Assembly: GCA_947623455.1 (NCBI GenBank)
Contig: OX392540.1
Span: 9,131,432 to 9,195,431, forward strand
DNA from: Mimachlamys varia
Taxonomy: Eukaryota; Mollusca; Bivalvia; Pectinida; Pectinidae
Direction: 5' to 3'
DNA: 64,000 nt
How positions within the stretch are numbered: the first letter of the stretch is position 1; the number at the start of each line of letters is the position of its first letter. The position numbers were made by a program, and so were the translations under genes. Of this stretch, positions 1-12,300 are shown piece after piece. A model generated the notes under the pieces. The model did no database searches. It was not told the DNA's origin and worked only from the letters and a program-made list of their open reading frames with translations.

Positions 1-1290
1 TTTGGAGTGTTATAGCATAACCAAGTCGGAAACAGATACATATACATACAGCTTGCAAGAGCTATCACATGTATGTAAGCTTAAAATGAACTCTTTCATT
101 GGAATCTTCCCAAAACTTTCAAAATGGTTACCATGGTCATCTTTAACAGCCAGAAAAAAAATGCCAACACTTTGTTATTGGACCATACTTCATAGAAATT
201 CCTTCAGTTTACATAAAGTCATGATGGGTTATAATAGTATACTGAAACCTTTCGGGTCGTATTAGCTACAAAGTTAGGCAACTGAAGTACAGTCATTCTT
301 ATTTGACTTCAAATAAAGCATAGATAATATTTCTATAAGGTTCCTGTAGAGTATAAGATAAACTGTGAAAGATTTGCTGTTAATTTTTTGCTAAATTTGG
401 GAGAAGTTTTGGTAAAAAGTACATGTGTCAAAATTGTTTTGGTGGATTGTTGTCTGATGCCCTCATAAAAACTTGCCTACATAATATGTACCTGAATGTT
501 GTGTATCAGCAGTTATTACAACATACAATGTATGATCATTTTCTTCCTGCAGTAATTATTGCCAAAAAGTAAACTTTGTGATCTACAAATCAGCAAAATT
601 AGAAATTTGACCCCCCCAAGGATGGAATAAGACCTTAGACAAAGTCATACTTTGATTGACTGCAGTTCAGGTCTCTGTGCTGGCTTCAGAGGGTCTGACA
701 TCTGGCAGGCTTCACATGACTTGATCTGTGAACAAATTTATTAAGTTTAATTCAAGTATGCAACACAACTGTGTCTTTAAGAAATGCATGTCTGCGCTCA
801 CACATTTTAGTTTTTGTGGTGGGGTTGATATATAACTAGAACATATAGTAAGCCAATTGCTAACTCAATCCCTTCGCTTCCACTCATAAGTTCAAAAGGG
901 CATACTTTGTATAAATCAGAAGACAGATTACGAATAAACCCAAAAATGAATGCGCAGGTGTACAAAAAACCCCGGAGGACACTCATTAGGGCGACCGGTT
1001 CACACAATCAAAGAGAATTATTGAGGTTTTTAATATTGTTTAATTATGTTTAATAAAAAGTTCTTCCTCTTAGTGCAACAGATTCTCAAATAGGTAACTA
1101 ATACTTTTCTGCATAAATTCTTGTTATTTTTAGGTGTATAAAATAATATCTTTCCTGATATTTCTTCCATTCTTCCTTTATGAATATAACAATGGTAAAT
1201 GTACCATTTCCCAAATGTAGAGTATTATACTGAATTGATCCTGAAATAAGCCCCGGGAGCTATCACATACAGAAGAGGGTTTATTGTAAG
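1..1290. other. A+T-rich flank, no gene supported
   Basis: I see no recognisable protein, RNA gene or structured repeat here. The only open frames are short (87 residues on plus at the left edge, 66 on minus near 807-1007), resemble nothing I know, and lack convincing splice or start context. A run of seven C residues lies near 610. The stretch is best read as intergenic or intronic DNA. Confidence 0.6.
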
Positions 1291-1294
1291 ATAA

Positions 1295-2100
1295 TACAAG
1301 AGATCCCACAGGGATATTGGTGCCCACCAACGATGATCTTAATTAATTTTTTACTTAAAAAAAGTAAAGATCTTTTCCCTTCTTAGATTCAATTACATGT
1401 ATTTAATTTTAATCACATGCCACTGTATTCAGGGGATCCCTCCTAAATAAATCAAAAAGGACTTTGCCATTATGTATTTTTCATGAAAATAGGCAAAAAC
1501 AAATTTTTAAAATCTAAGATGGTCCATTTTCACCCAAAATTTAAAATCTAAACAATGCACAATTTGGGACCAAAGAGAACATGCATAGGAAATTTCAGAG
1601 GACTCCATCCAACACTTCTCAAGAACTACGGTAAGAATCTAAAATGGCTGCCTGACTACTATATTTGTTCTCTGATCTGCCAAAAATAAGACAATGCACA
1701 ACTAGAGACAAAGCGGAACATTCATATGAAATTTGAAAATGTCTCATCCTGTACTTGTAGAAATAGCGAATACAAATACTGTAGAAATCCAAGATGGCTT
1801 CCTATCAGCTATATTGTTTTTTTGTGATCAGTCCGAAAGGAAAACAATGTGCAACAAGGCCCCAAGAGAAATTTGAGAATGACCCATCCAGTACTTGTCA
1901 AAATATATCAGTGCAACAAAATATATTACTCCCAAAATCCAAGATGGTCACCTGTTGGTCATATTATTTTTCTGATCACTCCAAAAATAAAACAATGCGC
2001 AACTAGGCACCTAGGGGAACCTACTTATGAAATTTGAGAATTAATCATCCAGCACTGAAAAAATAGTGGTAACACGAAATGTTAAAGGAAGGACACACCA
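1295..2100. repeat. Degenerate dispersed repeat of a type common in molluscs
   Basis: The segment opens with an 'agatcccacaggga' phrase near 1301 and a 'gcccacca' phrase near 1322. It then runs into a series of diverged copies of a phrase containing 'ccaagatgg', followed by 'aaaacaatgcgcaacta' and 'gaaatttgaga'. I recall similar phrases as highly repeated in bivalve genomes, but this is memory and not a search. There is no coding capacity; the short open frames at 1794-2037 lie inside the repeat and are not genes. The copy ends just before the 'tacagtcaaacc' terminus of the next element. Confidence 0.55.
1513..2060 (+). repeat. Four-copy degenerate tandem repeat, ~125-150 bp period
   Basis: The anchor 'aagatgg' or 'aaaatgg' occurs at 1516, 1641, 1791 and 1941, giving spacings of 125, 150 and 150 bp. 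Each anchor is followed at similar distance by an 'acaatg(c/t)(a/g)caac' phrase, then 'gaaatttgaga' or a variant, then a 'catcca' or 'catcct' phrase. The copies are diverged by many substitutions and small indels, so the array is old. It is unrelated to the 92-bp satellite further right. Confidence 0.65.
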
Positions 2101-2625
2101 TGGACTATACAGTCAAACCAGCCTTAACGACCACCTGTATTAAGCGACTTCCTGTCATATGTGACCGTAATATTCCCCCCAACAAAATTCTCTATATAAA
2201 TGACCTGAATTAAGCGACTGCCTGTCTACCGCGACCAACGACCATCATTTCTGTGTCCCAAATACCGAAAACGACCTTTTTAGGCAACTTTTTGAAATGA
2301 AGACTTCCGAAAATCTCGTCAGAAAAAATGGGACATGTTTCTCACGTATTTCAACTGGTCTCACAAAAAGATTCAAAATTTGGTCATTTTAACGAATAAA
2401 CAATAGCGACATGGATTCACACTGACTTTTATCAAAGACACGCCACTTTAATTACTGACCAGACCATGCAATTAGCAGCGTGGAGACTGGCCTATACATA
2501 ACAGCTGTGGGAGCCTCACGGCACATTGCCTCGGGTCATTCTTACTGATGTGTATACCGTAGAGCAATTAAATCATCCAGTTTGGGCTAGTTGCTAATTA
2601 ATATGTGATTATGTAATATTTATCT

Positions 2626-2763
2626 ATTATGGCCCTGTTTAGAGGGCACTATTGCCGCATAGTATTGTCGAGGGATGGAATAGTGCCCGAGCCGAAGGCG
2701 AGGGCACTATCTCATCACGAGACAATACTATGAGGCAATAGTGCCTCTAAACAGGGCCATAAT
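2626..2763. repeat. Long hairpin (44-bp imperfect arms) inside the transposon
   Basis: The arm at 2626-2669 is the reverse complement of 2721-2763, with one extra base and one mismatch. The loop holds a second perfect 9-bp stem, 'atagtgccc' at 2680-2688 pairing with 'gggcactat' at 2702-2710. A matching small hairpin, 'gatagtgcc' with 'ggcactatc', recurs at 2959-2986. This looks like a fold-back miniature element. Confidence 0.75.
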
Positions 2764-2766
2764 GGG

Positions 2767-3049
2767 TTTAGTACATCACTCTTCCATTTAAATACACACG
2801 TATACACCAAAACTCGTTTTATAGTGCCAGACCATGGCCAGCTTTTGGTTGTTTCCAGAGTCAGCCATTTTCTAGCAGAACAGTTACGAAGGACGTAATA
2901 ATGACGTAACTTAATGGTGACTTCATAATAGATTCACGTTGAACATCGCGCCAAATTTGATAGTGCCCGGGTGAGCAGGCACTATCGCTTCATAGTACCC
3001 ATGTGTGTAGCCAATTGGAAGGCAGTATTCAGTCACGTGATGTACTAAA
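2767..3049. repeat. Short inverted-repeat segment nested in the transposon
   Basis: A 13-bp perfect inverted repeat bounds the segment: 'tttagtacatcac' at 2767-2779 and 'gtgatgtactaaa' at 3037-3049. The interior is non-coding and includes the 2959-2986 hairpin. It could be a separate miniature element next to the 2626-2763 hairpin, or the two may be halves of one insertion of about 420 bp. Confidence 0.5.
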
Positions 3050-3173
3050 TAGGAATAAATAATATGATTTTCAACTTTTTCTTTGTTGAACCTGTATTAA
3101 GAGACCACCTGTCATATGTGACATTTATTGCTGCCTCCCTTTGAAGGTCACATATGACAGGTTTGACTGTATA

Positions 3174-3541
3174 TATATGTATACAGACCCAGGGTGATTG
3201 GAAAAGCAAACCATTTAATCATGGTGGGCTAAATATAGCAAGTTTTGGCATTGCAATACTGAACTGCAATAGACCTGGATGGGCTTATTAGGAAGCATGG
3301 GTTTATTGCCAGATAAATACTCTATATGGATTACATGGATTATACCTTGGTCACTGAAGTGTATGAGCTAAGTAGATCAAACCATGACATTTGGGATCCA
3401 CGATATGTCTAGATCGTATTGCAATACAGAAATTATGTATTGTGATACATATTACGATATATTGTCATAACAAAAGGATGTGCATCTCATTGAATACATT
3501 TGAAAACGATGAGCAAACCCTTGCAATCAATATTTACTTAC
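3174..3541. other. Non-coding stretch, putative intron side of the minus-strand exon
   Basis: No gene is recognisable. Overlapping ATTG/ACGATAT-like phrases around 3400-3470 give a loosely palindromic A+T-rich tract. Because it lies directly downstream of the minus-strand splice donor at 3541-3540, this stretch would be the start of the following intron if that exon is real. Confidence 0.45.
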
Positions 3542-3732
3542 ATAATCCTTCACAGCATCTGTTAGTCCGAACCACCAGTATCGTGACCTTATGGACTGGG
3601 TAGTCTTGTTGATTCCACTGTGTCCGCCAAAGGCACTACCATGGAACTCATCTAGGATGTCCTTGACTCTGTCCTTGGTTACTACCTCCGCCCCATCAAC
3701 ACTTCCAGGTACGTAGCGATACAACACTTCAC
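3542..3732 (-). CDS. Internal exon with integrase-type H2C2 zinc-binding half-domain (partial)
   Basis: This 191-bp stretch reads as 63 codons preceded by two bases of a split codon. It is bounded by a splice acceptor (AG at 3734-3733, after a pyrimidine-rich tract) and a consensus GTAAGTA donor starting at 3541. The exon is therefore phase 1 at its start and phase 0 at its end. Within it, 'FHGSAFGGH' near residues 29-37 supplies an H-x6-H pair, followed by 'GINKT' and an aromatic YWWFG block near residues 51-55. That is the layout of the N-terminal zinc-binding domain of Ty3/gypsy-type integrases and of host genes derived from them. The expected C-x2-C pair would fall just after the last codon, so it must be in the next exon; none follows in frame here. 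No reverse transcriptase, RNase H or integrase catalytic core is seen nearby. It may belong to a host gene with a captured integrase module, or be a relic. The domain call is fairly secure; activity is unknown. Confidence 0.6.
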
Positions 3733-3768
3733 CTGCGCATAAAATATCACACTCAGGAATGAAAAAAA

Positions 3769-6303
3769 AGAAATACAAGCACAACTTATACAGGTCATTT
3801 AATTATGTAAAACTAGTGTATAATAGTTAATGGGGACTAAACGGACATGTTACAGCCATGAGAAATGCAAGTACAAGTTATATAGGTCTTTTAATACTCT
3901 GAGATTGGTGTTTAATGGTAAATGGGGACTAAACGGACATGTTACAGCCATGAGAAATGCAAGCACAAGTTACATTGGTCTTTTAATACTCTGAGACTGG
4001 TGTATAATGGTAAATGGGGATTAAACAGACATGTTACAGCCATGAGAAATGCAAGCACAAGTTATATGGGTCTTTTAATACTCTGAGACTGGTGTATAGT
4101 GGTAAATGGGGATTAAACGGACATATGTTACAGCCATGAGAAATGCAAGCACAAGTTATATGGGTCTTTTAATACTCTTAGAATGGTGTATAATTGTTAA
4201 TGGGGAGTAAATAGACCTGTTACAGCCATGAGAAATGCAAGCACAAGTTACATTGGTCTTTTAATACTCCGAGACTGGTGTATAGTGGTAAATGGTGACT
4301 AAACGGACCTTTTACAGCCATGAGAAATGCAAGCACAAGTTATATTGGAATTTTAATACTCTTAGAATGGTGTATAATGGTAAATGGGGAGTAAACAGAC
4401 CTGTTACAGCCATGAGAAATGCAAGCACAAGTTATTTTGGTTTTTTAATACTCTAAGACTGGTGTATAATGGTAAATGGGGATTAAACGGACATGTTACA
4501 GCCATGAGAAATGCAAGCACAAGTTATATAGGTCTTTTAAATGCTCTGAGATTGGTGTATAATGGTAAATGGGGATTAAACAGACATGTTACAGCCATGA
4601 GAAATGCAAGCACAACTTATATAGGTCTTTTAATACTCTGAGACTGGTGTATAATAGTTAATGGTGACTAAACGGACCTGTTACAGCCATGAGAAATGCA
4701 AGCACAAGTTATATGGGTCTTTTAATACTCTGAGACTGGTGTCTAATGGTAAATGAGGACTAAACAGAACTATCAAAGCCATGAGAAATGCAAGCACAAG
4801 TTATATAGGTCTTTTAATAATCTAAGACTGGTGTATAATAGTTAATGGGGACTAAACGGACCTGTTACAGCCATGAGAAATGCAAGCACAAGTTATATGG
4901 GTCTTTTAATACTCTGAGACTGGTGTCTAATGGTAAATGAGGACTAAACAGAACTATCAAAGCCATGAGAAATGCAGGCACAAGTTATATTGGTCTTTAA
5001 ATACTCCTAGACTGGTTTATAATGGATACTTGAGACAAAAGCCATGAGAAATGCAGGCACATGTTATATGGGTCTTTTAATACTCTGAGACTGGTGTATA
5101 ATGGTAAATGGGGATTAAACAGAACTATCAAAGCCATGAGAAATGCAGGCACAAGTTATATGGGTCTTTTAATACTCTGAGACTGGTGTATAATGGTAAA
5201 TGGGGATTAAACAGAACTATCAAAGCCATGAGAAATGCAAGCACAAGTTATATAGGTCTTTTAATACTCTGGGACTGGTGTATAGTGGTAAATGGGGACT
5301 AAACGGACATGTTACAGCCATGAGAAATGCAAGCACAAGTTATATGGGTCTTTTAATACTCTGAGATTGGTGTATAATGGTAAATGGGGATTAAACAGAC
5401 CTGTTACAGCCATGAGAAATGCAAGCACAAGTTATATGGGTCTTTTAATACTCTGAGACTGGTGTCTAATGGTAAATGGGGATTAAACAGACCTGTTACA
5501 GCCATGAGAAATGCAAGCACAAGTTATATGGGTCTTTTAATAACCTAAGACTGGTGTATAATGGTAAATGGGGATTAAACAGACATGTTACAGCCATGAG
5601 AAATGCAAGCACAACTTATATAGGTCTTTAAATACTCCTAGACTGGTTTATAATGGATACTTGAGACAAAACAGAACTATCAAAGCCATGAGAAACGCGA
5701 GCACAACTTATACAGGTAATTTTATTATGTAAAACTAGTGTATAATGGTTAATTGGGACTAAACGTACCTGTTACAGCCATGAGAAATGCAAGTACAAGT
5801 TATATGGGTCTTTTAATACTCTGAGACTGGTGTATAATGGTAAATGGGGACTAAACAGACCTGTTACAGCCATGAGAAATGCAAGCACAAGTTATATGGG
5901 TCTTTTAATACTCTGAGATTGGTGTATAGTGGTTAATGGGGATTAAACGGACCTGTTACAGCCATGAGAAATGCAAGCACAAGTTATATGGGTCTTTTAA
6001 TACTCTGAGATTGGTGTATAATGGTGAATGGGGATTAAACGGACCTGTTAAAGCCATGAGAAATGCAAGCACAAGTTATATGGGTCTTTTAATACTCTGA
6101 GATTGGTGTATAATGGTAAATGGGGATTAAACAGACCTGTAACAGCCATGAGAAATGCAAGCACAAGTTATATGGGTCTTTTAATACTCTGAGACTGGTG
6201 TTTAATGGTAAATGGGGACTAAACAGAATTATCAAAGCCATGAGAAATGCAAGCACAAGTTATATGGGTCTTTTAATACTCTTAGAATAATGTATAATGG
6301 TTA
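3769..6303. repeat. Diverged, unordered left edge of the satellite
   Basis: Units here differ from each other at many sites and show private indels, for example a unit near 4990-5040 that is about 12 bp short. No large block repeats in register; only short-range doublings occur, such as about 4652-4790 resembling 4834-4975. The very first unit ('cacaacttataca' then 'ttatgtaaaactagtg') has a sister at about 5700-5745. Single precursor-like copies of the later landmark monomer occur near 4995 and 5625. This looks like the oldest part of the array. Confidence 0.75.
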
Positions 6304-9300
6304 ATGGGGATTAAACAGACCTGTTACAGCCATGAGAAATGCAAGCACAAGTTACATTGGTCTTTTAATGCTCTGAGACTGGTGAATAGTGGTAAACGGG
6401 GACTAAACGGACCTTTTACAGCGATGAGAAATGCAAGCACAAGTTATATGGGTCTTTTAATACTCTTAGAATGGTGTATAATTGTTAATGGGGAGTAAAT
6501 AGACCTGTTACAGCCATGAGAAATGCAAGCACAAGTTATATGGGTCTTTTAATACTCTGAGACTGGTGTATAGTGGTTAATGGGGATTAAACGGACATGT
6601 TACAGCCATGAGAAATGCAAGCACAAGTTATATGGGTCTTTTAATACTCTTAGAATGGTGTATAATTGTTAATGGGGAGTAAATAGACATGTTACAGCCA
6701 TGAGAAATGCAAGCACAAGTTATATGGGTCTTTTAATACTCTGAGACTGGTGTATAGTGGTTAATGGGGATTAAACAGACCTGTAACAGCCATGAGAAAT
6801 GCAAGCACAAGTTATTTTGGTTTTTAAATACTCCTAGACTGGTTTATAATGGATACTTGAGACAAAACAGAACTATCAAAGCCATGAGAAATGCAAGTAC
6901 AAGTTATATGGGTCTTTTAATACTCTGAGACTGGTGTCTAATGGTAAATGGGGACTAAACAGAACTATCAAAGCCATGAGAAATGCAAGCACAAGTTATA
7001 TGGGTCTTTTAATACTCTGAGACTGGTGTATAATGGTAAATGGGGACTAAACAGACCTTTTACAGCCATGAGAAATGCAAGCACAAGTTATATAGGTCTT
7101 TTAATACTCTGAGATTGGTGTATAATGGTAAATGGGGATTAAACAGACCTGTAACAGCCATGAGAAATGCAAGCACAAGTTATATGGGTCTTTTAATACT
7201 CTAAGACTGGTGTATAATGGTAAATGGGGACTAAACAGACCTTTTGCAGCCATGAGAAATGCAAGCACAAGTTATATAGGTCTTTTAATACTCTGAGATT
7301 GGTGTATAATGGTAAATGGGGATTAAACAGACCTGTAACAGCCATGAGAAATGCAAGCACAAGTTATATGGGTCTTTTAATACTCTGAGACTAGTGTTTA
7401 ATGGTAAATGGGGACTAAACAGAATTATCAAAGCCATGAGAAATGCAAGCACAAGTTATATGGGTCTTTTAATACTCTTAGAATAATGTATAATGGTTAA
7501 TGGGGAGTAAACAGACCTGTTACAGCCATGAGAAATGCAAGCACAAGTTACATTGGTCTTTTAATACTCTGAGACTGGTGAATAGTGGTAAATGGGGACT
7601 AAACGGACCTTTTACAGCGATGAGAAATGCAAGCACAAGTTATATGGGTCTTTTAATACTCTTAGAATGGTGTATAATTGTTAATGGGGAGTAAATAGAC
7701 ATGTTACAGCCATGAGAAATGCAAGCACAAGTTATATGGGTCTTTTAATACTCTGAGACTGGTGTATAGTGGTTAATGGGGATTAAACAGACCTGTAACA
7801 GCCATGAGAAATGCAAGAACAAGTTATTTTGGTTTTTAAATACTCCTAGACTGGTTTATAATGGATACTTGAGACAAAACAGAACTATCAAAGCCATGAG
7901 AAATGCAAGTACAAGTTATATGGGTCTTTTAATACTCTGAGACTGGTGTCTAATGGTAAATGGGGACTAAACAGAACTATCAAAGCCATGAGAAATGCAA
8001 GCACAAGTTATATGGGTCTTTTAATACTCTGAGACTGGTGTATAATGGTAAATGGGGACTAAACAGACCTTTTACAGCCATGAGAAATGCAAGCACAAGT
8101 TATATAGGTCTTTTAATACTCTGAGATTGGTGTATAATGGTAAATGGGGATTAAACAGACCTGTAACAGCCATGAGAAATGCAAGCACAAGTTATATGGG
8201 TCTTTTAATACTCTAAGACTGGTGTATAATGGTAAATGGGGACTAAACAGACCTTTTGCAGCCATGAGAAATGCAAGCACAAGTTATATAGGTCTTTTAA
8301 TACTCTGAGATTGGTGTATAATGGTAAATGGGGATTAAACAGACCTGTAACAGCCATGAGAAATGCAAGCACAAGTTATATGGGTCTTTTAATACTCTGA
8401 GACTGGTGTTTAATGGTAAATGGGGACTAAACAGAATTATCAAAGCCATGAGAAATGCAAGCACAAGTTATATGGGTCTTTTAATACTCTTAGAATAATG
8501 TATAATGGTTAATGGGGATTAAACAGACCTGTTACAGCCATGAGAAATGCAAGCACAAGTTACATTGGTCTTTTAATACTCTGAGACTGGTGAATAGTGG
8601 TAAATGGGGACTAAACGGACCTTTTACAGCGATGAGAAATGCAAGCACAAGTTATATGGGTCTTTTAATACTCTTAGAATGGTGTATAATTGTTAATGGG
8701 GAGTAAATAGACCTGTTACAGCCATGAGAAATGCAAGCACCAGTTACATTGGTCTTTTAATACTCTTAGAATAATGTATAATGGTTAATGGGGAGTAAAC
8801 AGACCTGTTACAGCCATGAGAAATGCAAGCACAAGTTATATGGATCTTTTAATACTCTGAGACTGGTGTATAATTGTAAATGAGGACCAAACGGACCTGT
8901 TAAAGCCATGAGAAATGCAAGCACAAGTTATATGGGTCTTTTAATACTCTGAGACTGGTGTATAGTGGTTAATGGGGATTAAACGGACATGTTACAGCCA
9001 TGAGAAATGCAAGCACAAGTTATATGGGTCTTTTAATACTCTTAGAATGGTGTATAATTGTTAATGGGGAGTAAATAGACATGTTACAGCCATGAGAAAT
9101 GCAAGCACAAGTTATATGGGTCTTTTAATACTCTGAGACTGGTGTATAGTGGTTAATGGGGATTAAACAGACCTGTAACAGCCATGAGAAATGCAAGCAC
9201 AAGTTATTTTGGTTTTTAAATACTCCTAGACTGGTTTATAATGGATACTTGAGACAAAACAGAACTATCAAAGCCATGAGAAATGCAAGTACAAGTTATA

Positions 9301-9363
9301 TGGGTCTTTTAATACTCTGAGACTGGTGTCTAATGGTAAATGGGGACTAAACAGAACTATCAA
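6304..9363. repeat. Transitional zone with 13-, 11- and 15-unit block repeats
   Basis: Corresponding variants recur at 6304, 7500, 8512 and 9892, offsets of 1,196, 1,012 and 1,380 bp, equal to exactly 13, 11 and 15 units. The landmark 'gttattttgg' monomer appears at 6811, 7823 and 9203. Block copies share rare changes such as 'ggtgaatagtgg' near 6382, 7578 and 8590. This marks the onset of higher-order organisation. Confidence 0.75.
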
Positions 9364-12300
9364 AGCCATGAGAAATGCAAGCACAAGTTATATGGGTCTT
9401 TTAATACTCTGAGACTGGTGTATAATGGTAAATGGGGACTAAACAGACCTTTTACAGCCATGAGAAATGCAAGCACAAGTTATATAGGTCTTTTAATACT
9501 CTGAGATTGGTGTATAATGGTAAATGGGGATTAAACAGACCTGTAACAGCCATGAGAAATGCAAGCACAAGTTATATGGGTCTTTTAATACTCTAAGACT
9601 GGTGTATAATGGTAAATGGGGACTAAACAGACCTTTTGCAGCCATGAGAAATGCAAGCACAAGTTATATAGGTCTTTTAATACTCTGAGATTGGTGTATA
9701 ATGGTAAATGGGGATTAAACAGACCTGTAACAGCCATGAGAAATGCAAGCACAAGTTATATGGGTCTTTTAATACTCTGAGACTGGTGTTTAATGGTAAA
9801 TGGGGACTAAACAGAACTATCAAAGCCATGAGAAATGCAAGCACAAGTTATATAGGTCTTTTAATACTCTTAGAATAATGTATAATGGTTAATGGGGAGT
9901 AAACAGACCTGTTACAGCCATGAGAAATGCAAGCACAAGTTACATTGGTCTTTTAATACTCTGAGACTGGTGTATAGTGGTAAATGGGGACTAAACGGAC
10001 CTTTTACAGCCATGAGAAATGCAAGCACAAGTTATATGGGTCTTTTAATACTCTTAGAATGGTGTATAATTGTTAATGGGGAGTAAATAGACCTGTTACA
10101 GCCATGAGAAATGCAAGCACCAGTTACATTGGTCTTTTAATACTCTGAGACTGGTGTATAGTGGTAAATGGGGACTAAACGGACCTTTTACAGCCATGAG
10201 AAATGCAAGCACAAGTTATATGGGTCTTTTAATACTCTGAGACTGGTGTATAATGGTAAATGGGGACTAAACAGACCTTTTGCAGCCATGAGAAATGCAA
10301 GCACAAGTTATATAGGTCTTTTAATACTCTGAGATTGGTGTATAATGGTAAATGGGGATTAAACAGACCTGTAACAGCCATGAGAAATGCAAGCACAAGT
10401 TATATGGGTCTTTTAATACTCTGAGACTGGTGTTTAATGGTAAATGGGGACTAAACAGAACTATCAAAGCCATGAGAAATGCAAGCACAAGTTATATAGG
10501 TCTTTTAATACTCTTAGAATAATGTATAATGGTTAATGGGGAGTAAACAGACCTGTTACAGCCATGAGAAATGCAAGCACAAGTTACATTGGTCTTTTAA
10601 TACTCTGAGACTGGTGTATAGTGGTAAATGGGGACTAAACGGACCTTTTACAGCGATGAGAAATGCAAGCACAAGTTATATGGGTCTTTTAATACTCTTA
10701 GAATGGTGTATAATTGTTAATGGGGAGTAAATAGACCTGTTACAGCCATGAGAAATGCAAGCACAAGTTACATTGGTCTTTTAATACTCTGAGACTGGTG
10801 TATAGTGGTAAATGGGGACTAAACGGACCTTTTACAGCCATGAGAAATGCAAGCACAAGTTATATTGGAATTTTAATACTCTTAGAATGGTGTATAATGG
10901 TTAATGGGGAGTAAACAGACCTGTTACAGCCATAAAAATGCAAGCACAAGTTACATTGGTCTTTTAATACTCTGAGACTGGTGTATAGTGGTTAATGGGG
11001 ATTAAACGGACATGTTACAGCCATGAGAAATGCAAGCACAAGTTATATGGGTCTTTTAATACTCTGTGACAGGGGTATAATGGTAAATGGGGACTAAACG
11101 GACCTGTTACAGCCATGAGAAATGCAAGCACAAGTTATATGGGTCTTTTAATACTCTGAGACTGGTGTATAGTGGTTAATGGGGATTAAACGGACATGTT
11201 ACAGCCATGAGAAATGCAAGCACAAGTTATATGGGTCTTTTAATACTCTTAGAATGGTGTATAATTGTTAATGGGGAGTAAATAGACCTGTTAAAGCCAT
11301 GAGAAATGCAAGCACCAGTTACATTGGTCTTTTAATACTCTTAGAATAATGTATAATGGTTAATGGGGAGTAAACAGACCTGTTACAGCCATGAGAAATG
11401 CAAGCACAAGTAACATTGGTCTTTTAATACTCTGAGACTGGTGTATAATGGTAAATGAGGACTAAACGGACCTTTTACATCCATGAGAAATGCAAGCACA
11501 AGTTATATTGGAAATTTAATACTCTTAGAATGGTGTATAATGGTTAATGGGGAGTAAACAGACCTGTTACAGCCATAAAAATGCAAGCACAAGTTATATG
11601 GGTCTTTTAATACTCTGAGACTGGTGTATAATGGTAAATGAGGACCAAACGGACCTGTTAAAGCCATGAGAAATGCAAGCACAAGTTATATGGGTCTTTT
11701 AATACTCTGAGACTGGTGTATAGTGGTTAATGGGGATTAAACGGACATGTTACAGCCATGAGAAATGCAAGCACAAGTTATATGGGTCTTTTAATACTCT
11801 TAGAATGGTGTATAATTGTTAATGGGGAGTAAATAGACATGTTACAGCCATGAGAAATGCAAGCACAAGTTATATGGGTCTTTTAATACTCTGAGACTGG
11901 TGTATAGTGGTTAATGGGGATTAAACAGACCTGTAACAGCCATGAGAAATGCAAGCACAAGTTATTTTGGTTTTTAAATACTCCTAGACTGGTTTATAAT
12001 GGATACTTGAGACAAAACAGAACTATCAAAGCCATGAGAAATGCAGGCACAACTTATATTGGTCTTTTAATACTCTGAGACTGGTGTATAATGGTAAATG
12101 GGGACTAAACAGAACTATCAAAGCCATGAGAAATGCAAGCACAAGTTATATGGGTCTTTTAATACTCTGAGACTGGTGTCTAATGGTAAATGGGGACTAA
12201 ACAGAACTATCAAAGCCATGAGAAATGCAAGCACAAGTTATATGGGTCTTTTAATACTCTGAGACTGGTGTATAGTGGTTAATGGGGATTAAACGGACAT

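Larger units (their letters stand above)
2108..3171. mobile_element. Non-autonomous inverted-repeat transposon (~1.06 kb)
   Basis: The 12-bp termini are perfect inverted repeats: 'tacagtcaaacc' at 2108-2119 and 'ggtttgactgta' at 3160-3171. Both sit in a TA-rich context compatible with a TA target duplication. Subterminal phrases are also inverted: 'cctgtcatatgtgac' near 2151 and its complement near 3147-3162. Phrases such as 'tattaagcgac' repeat near both ends. The interior has no open frame of note, so the element must depend on a transposase in trans. The superfamily is unassigned; TA-targeting Tc1/mariner is a guess. Fold-back segments at 2626-2763 and 2767-3049 are probably later insertions or part of an elaborate stem-loop. 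Confidence 0.6.

Noticed and set aside
2..265. 87-codon open frame at the left edge
   Set aside because: Unrecognised, no splice or start context, and a length expected by chance.
3527..3784. Minus-strand frame as a complete 85-residue gene starting at its first ATG
   Set aside because: The first ~17 codons read through the pyrimidine tract of a splice acceptor, and the last ones read past a GTAAGTA donor. Only the stretch between the splice sites looks coding.
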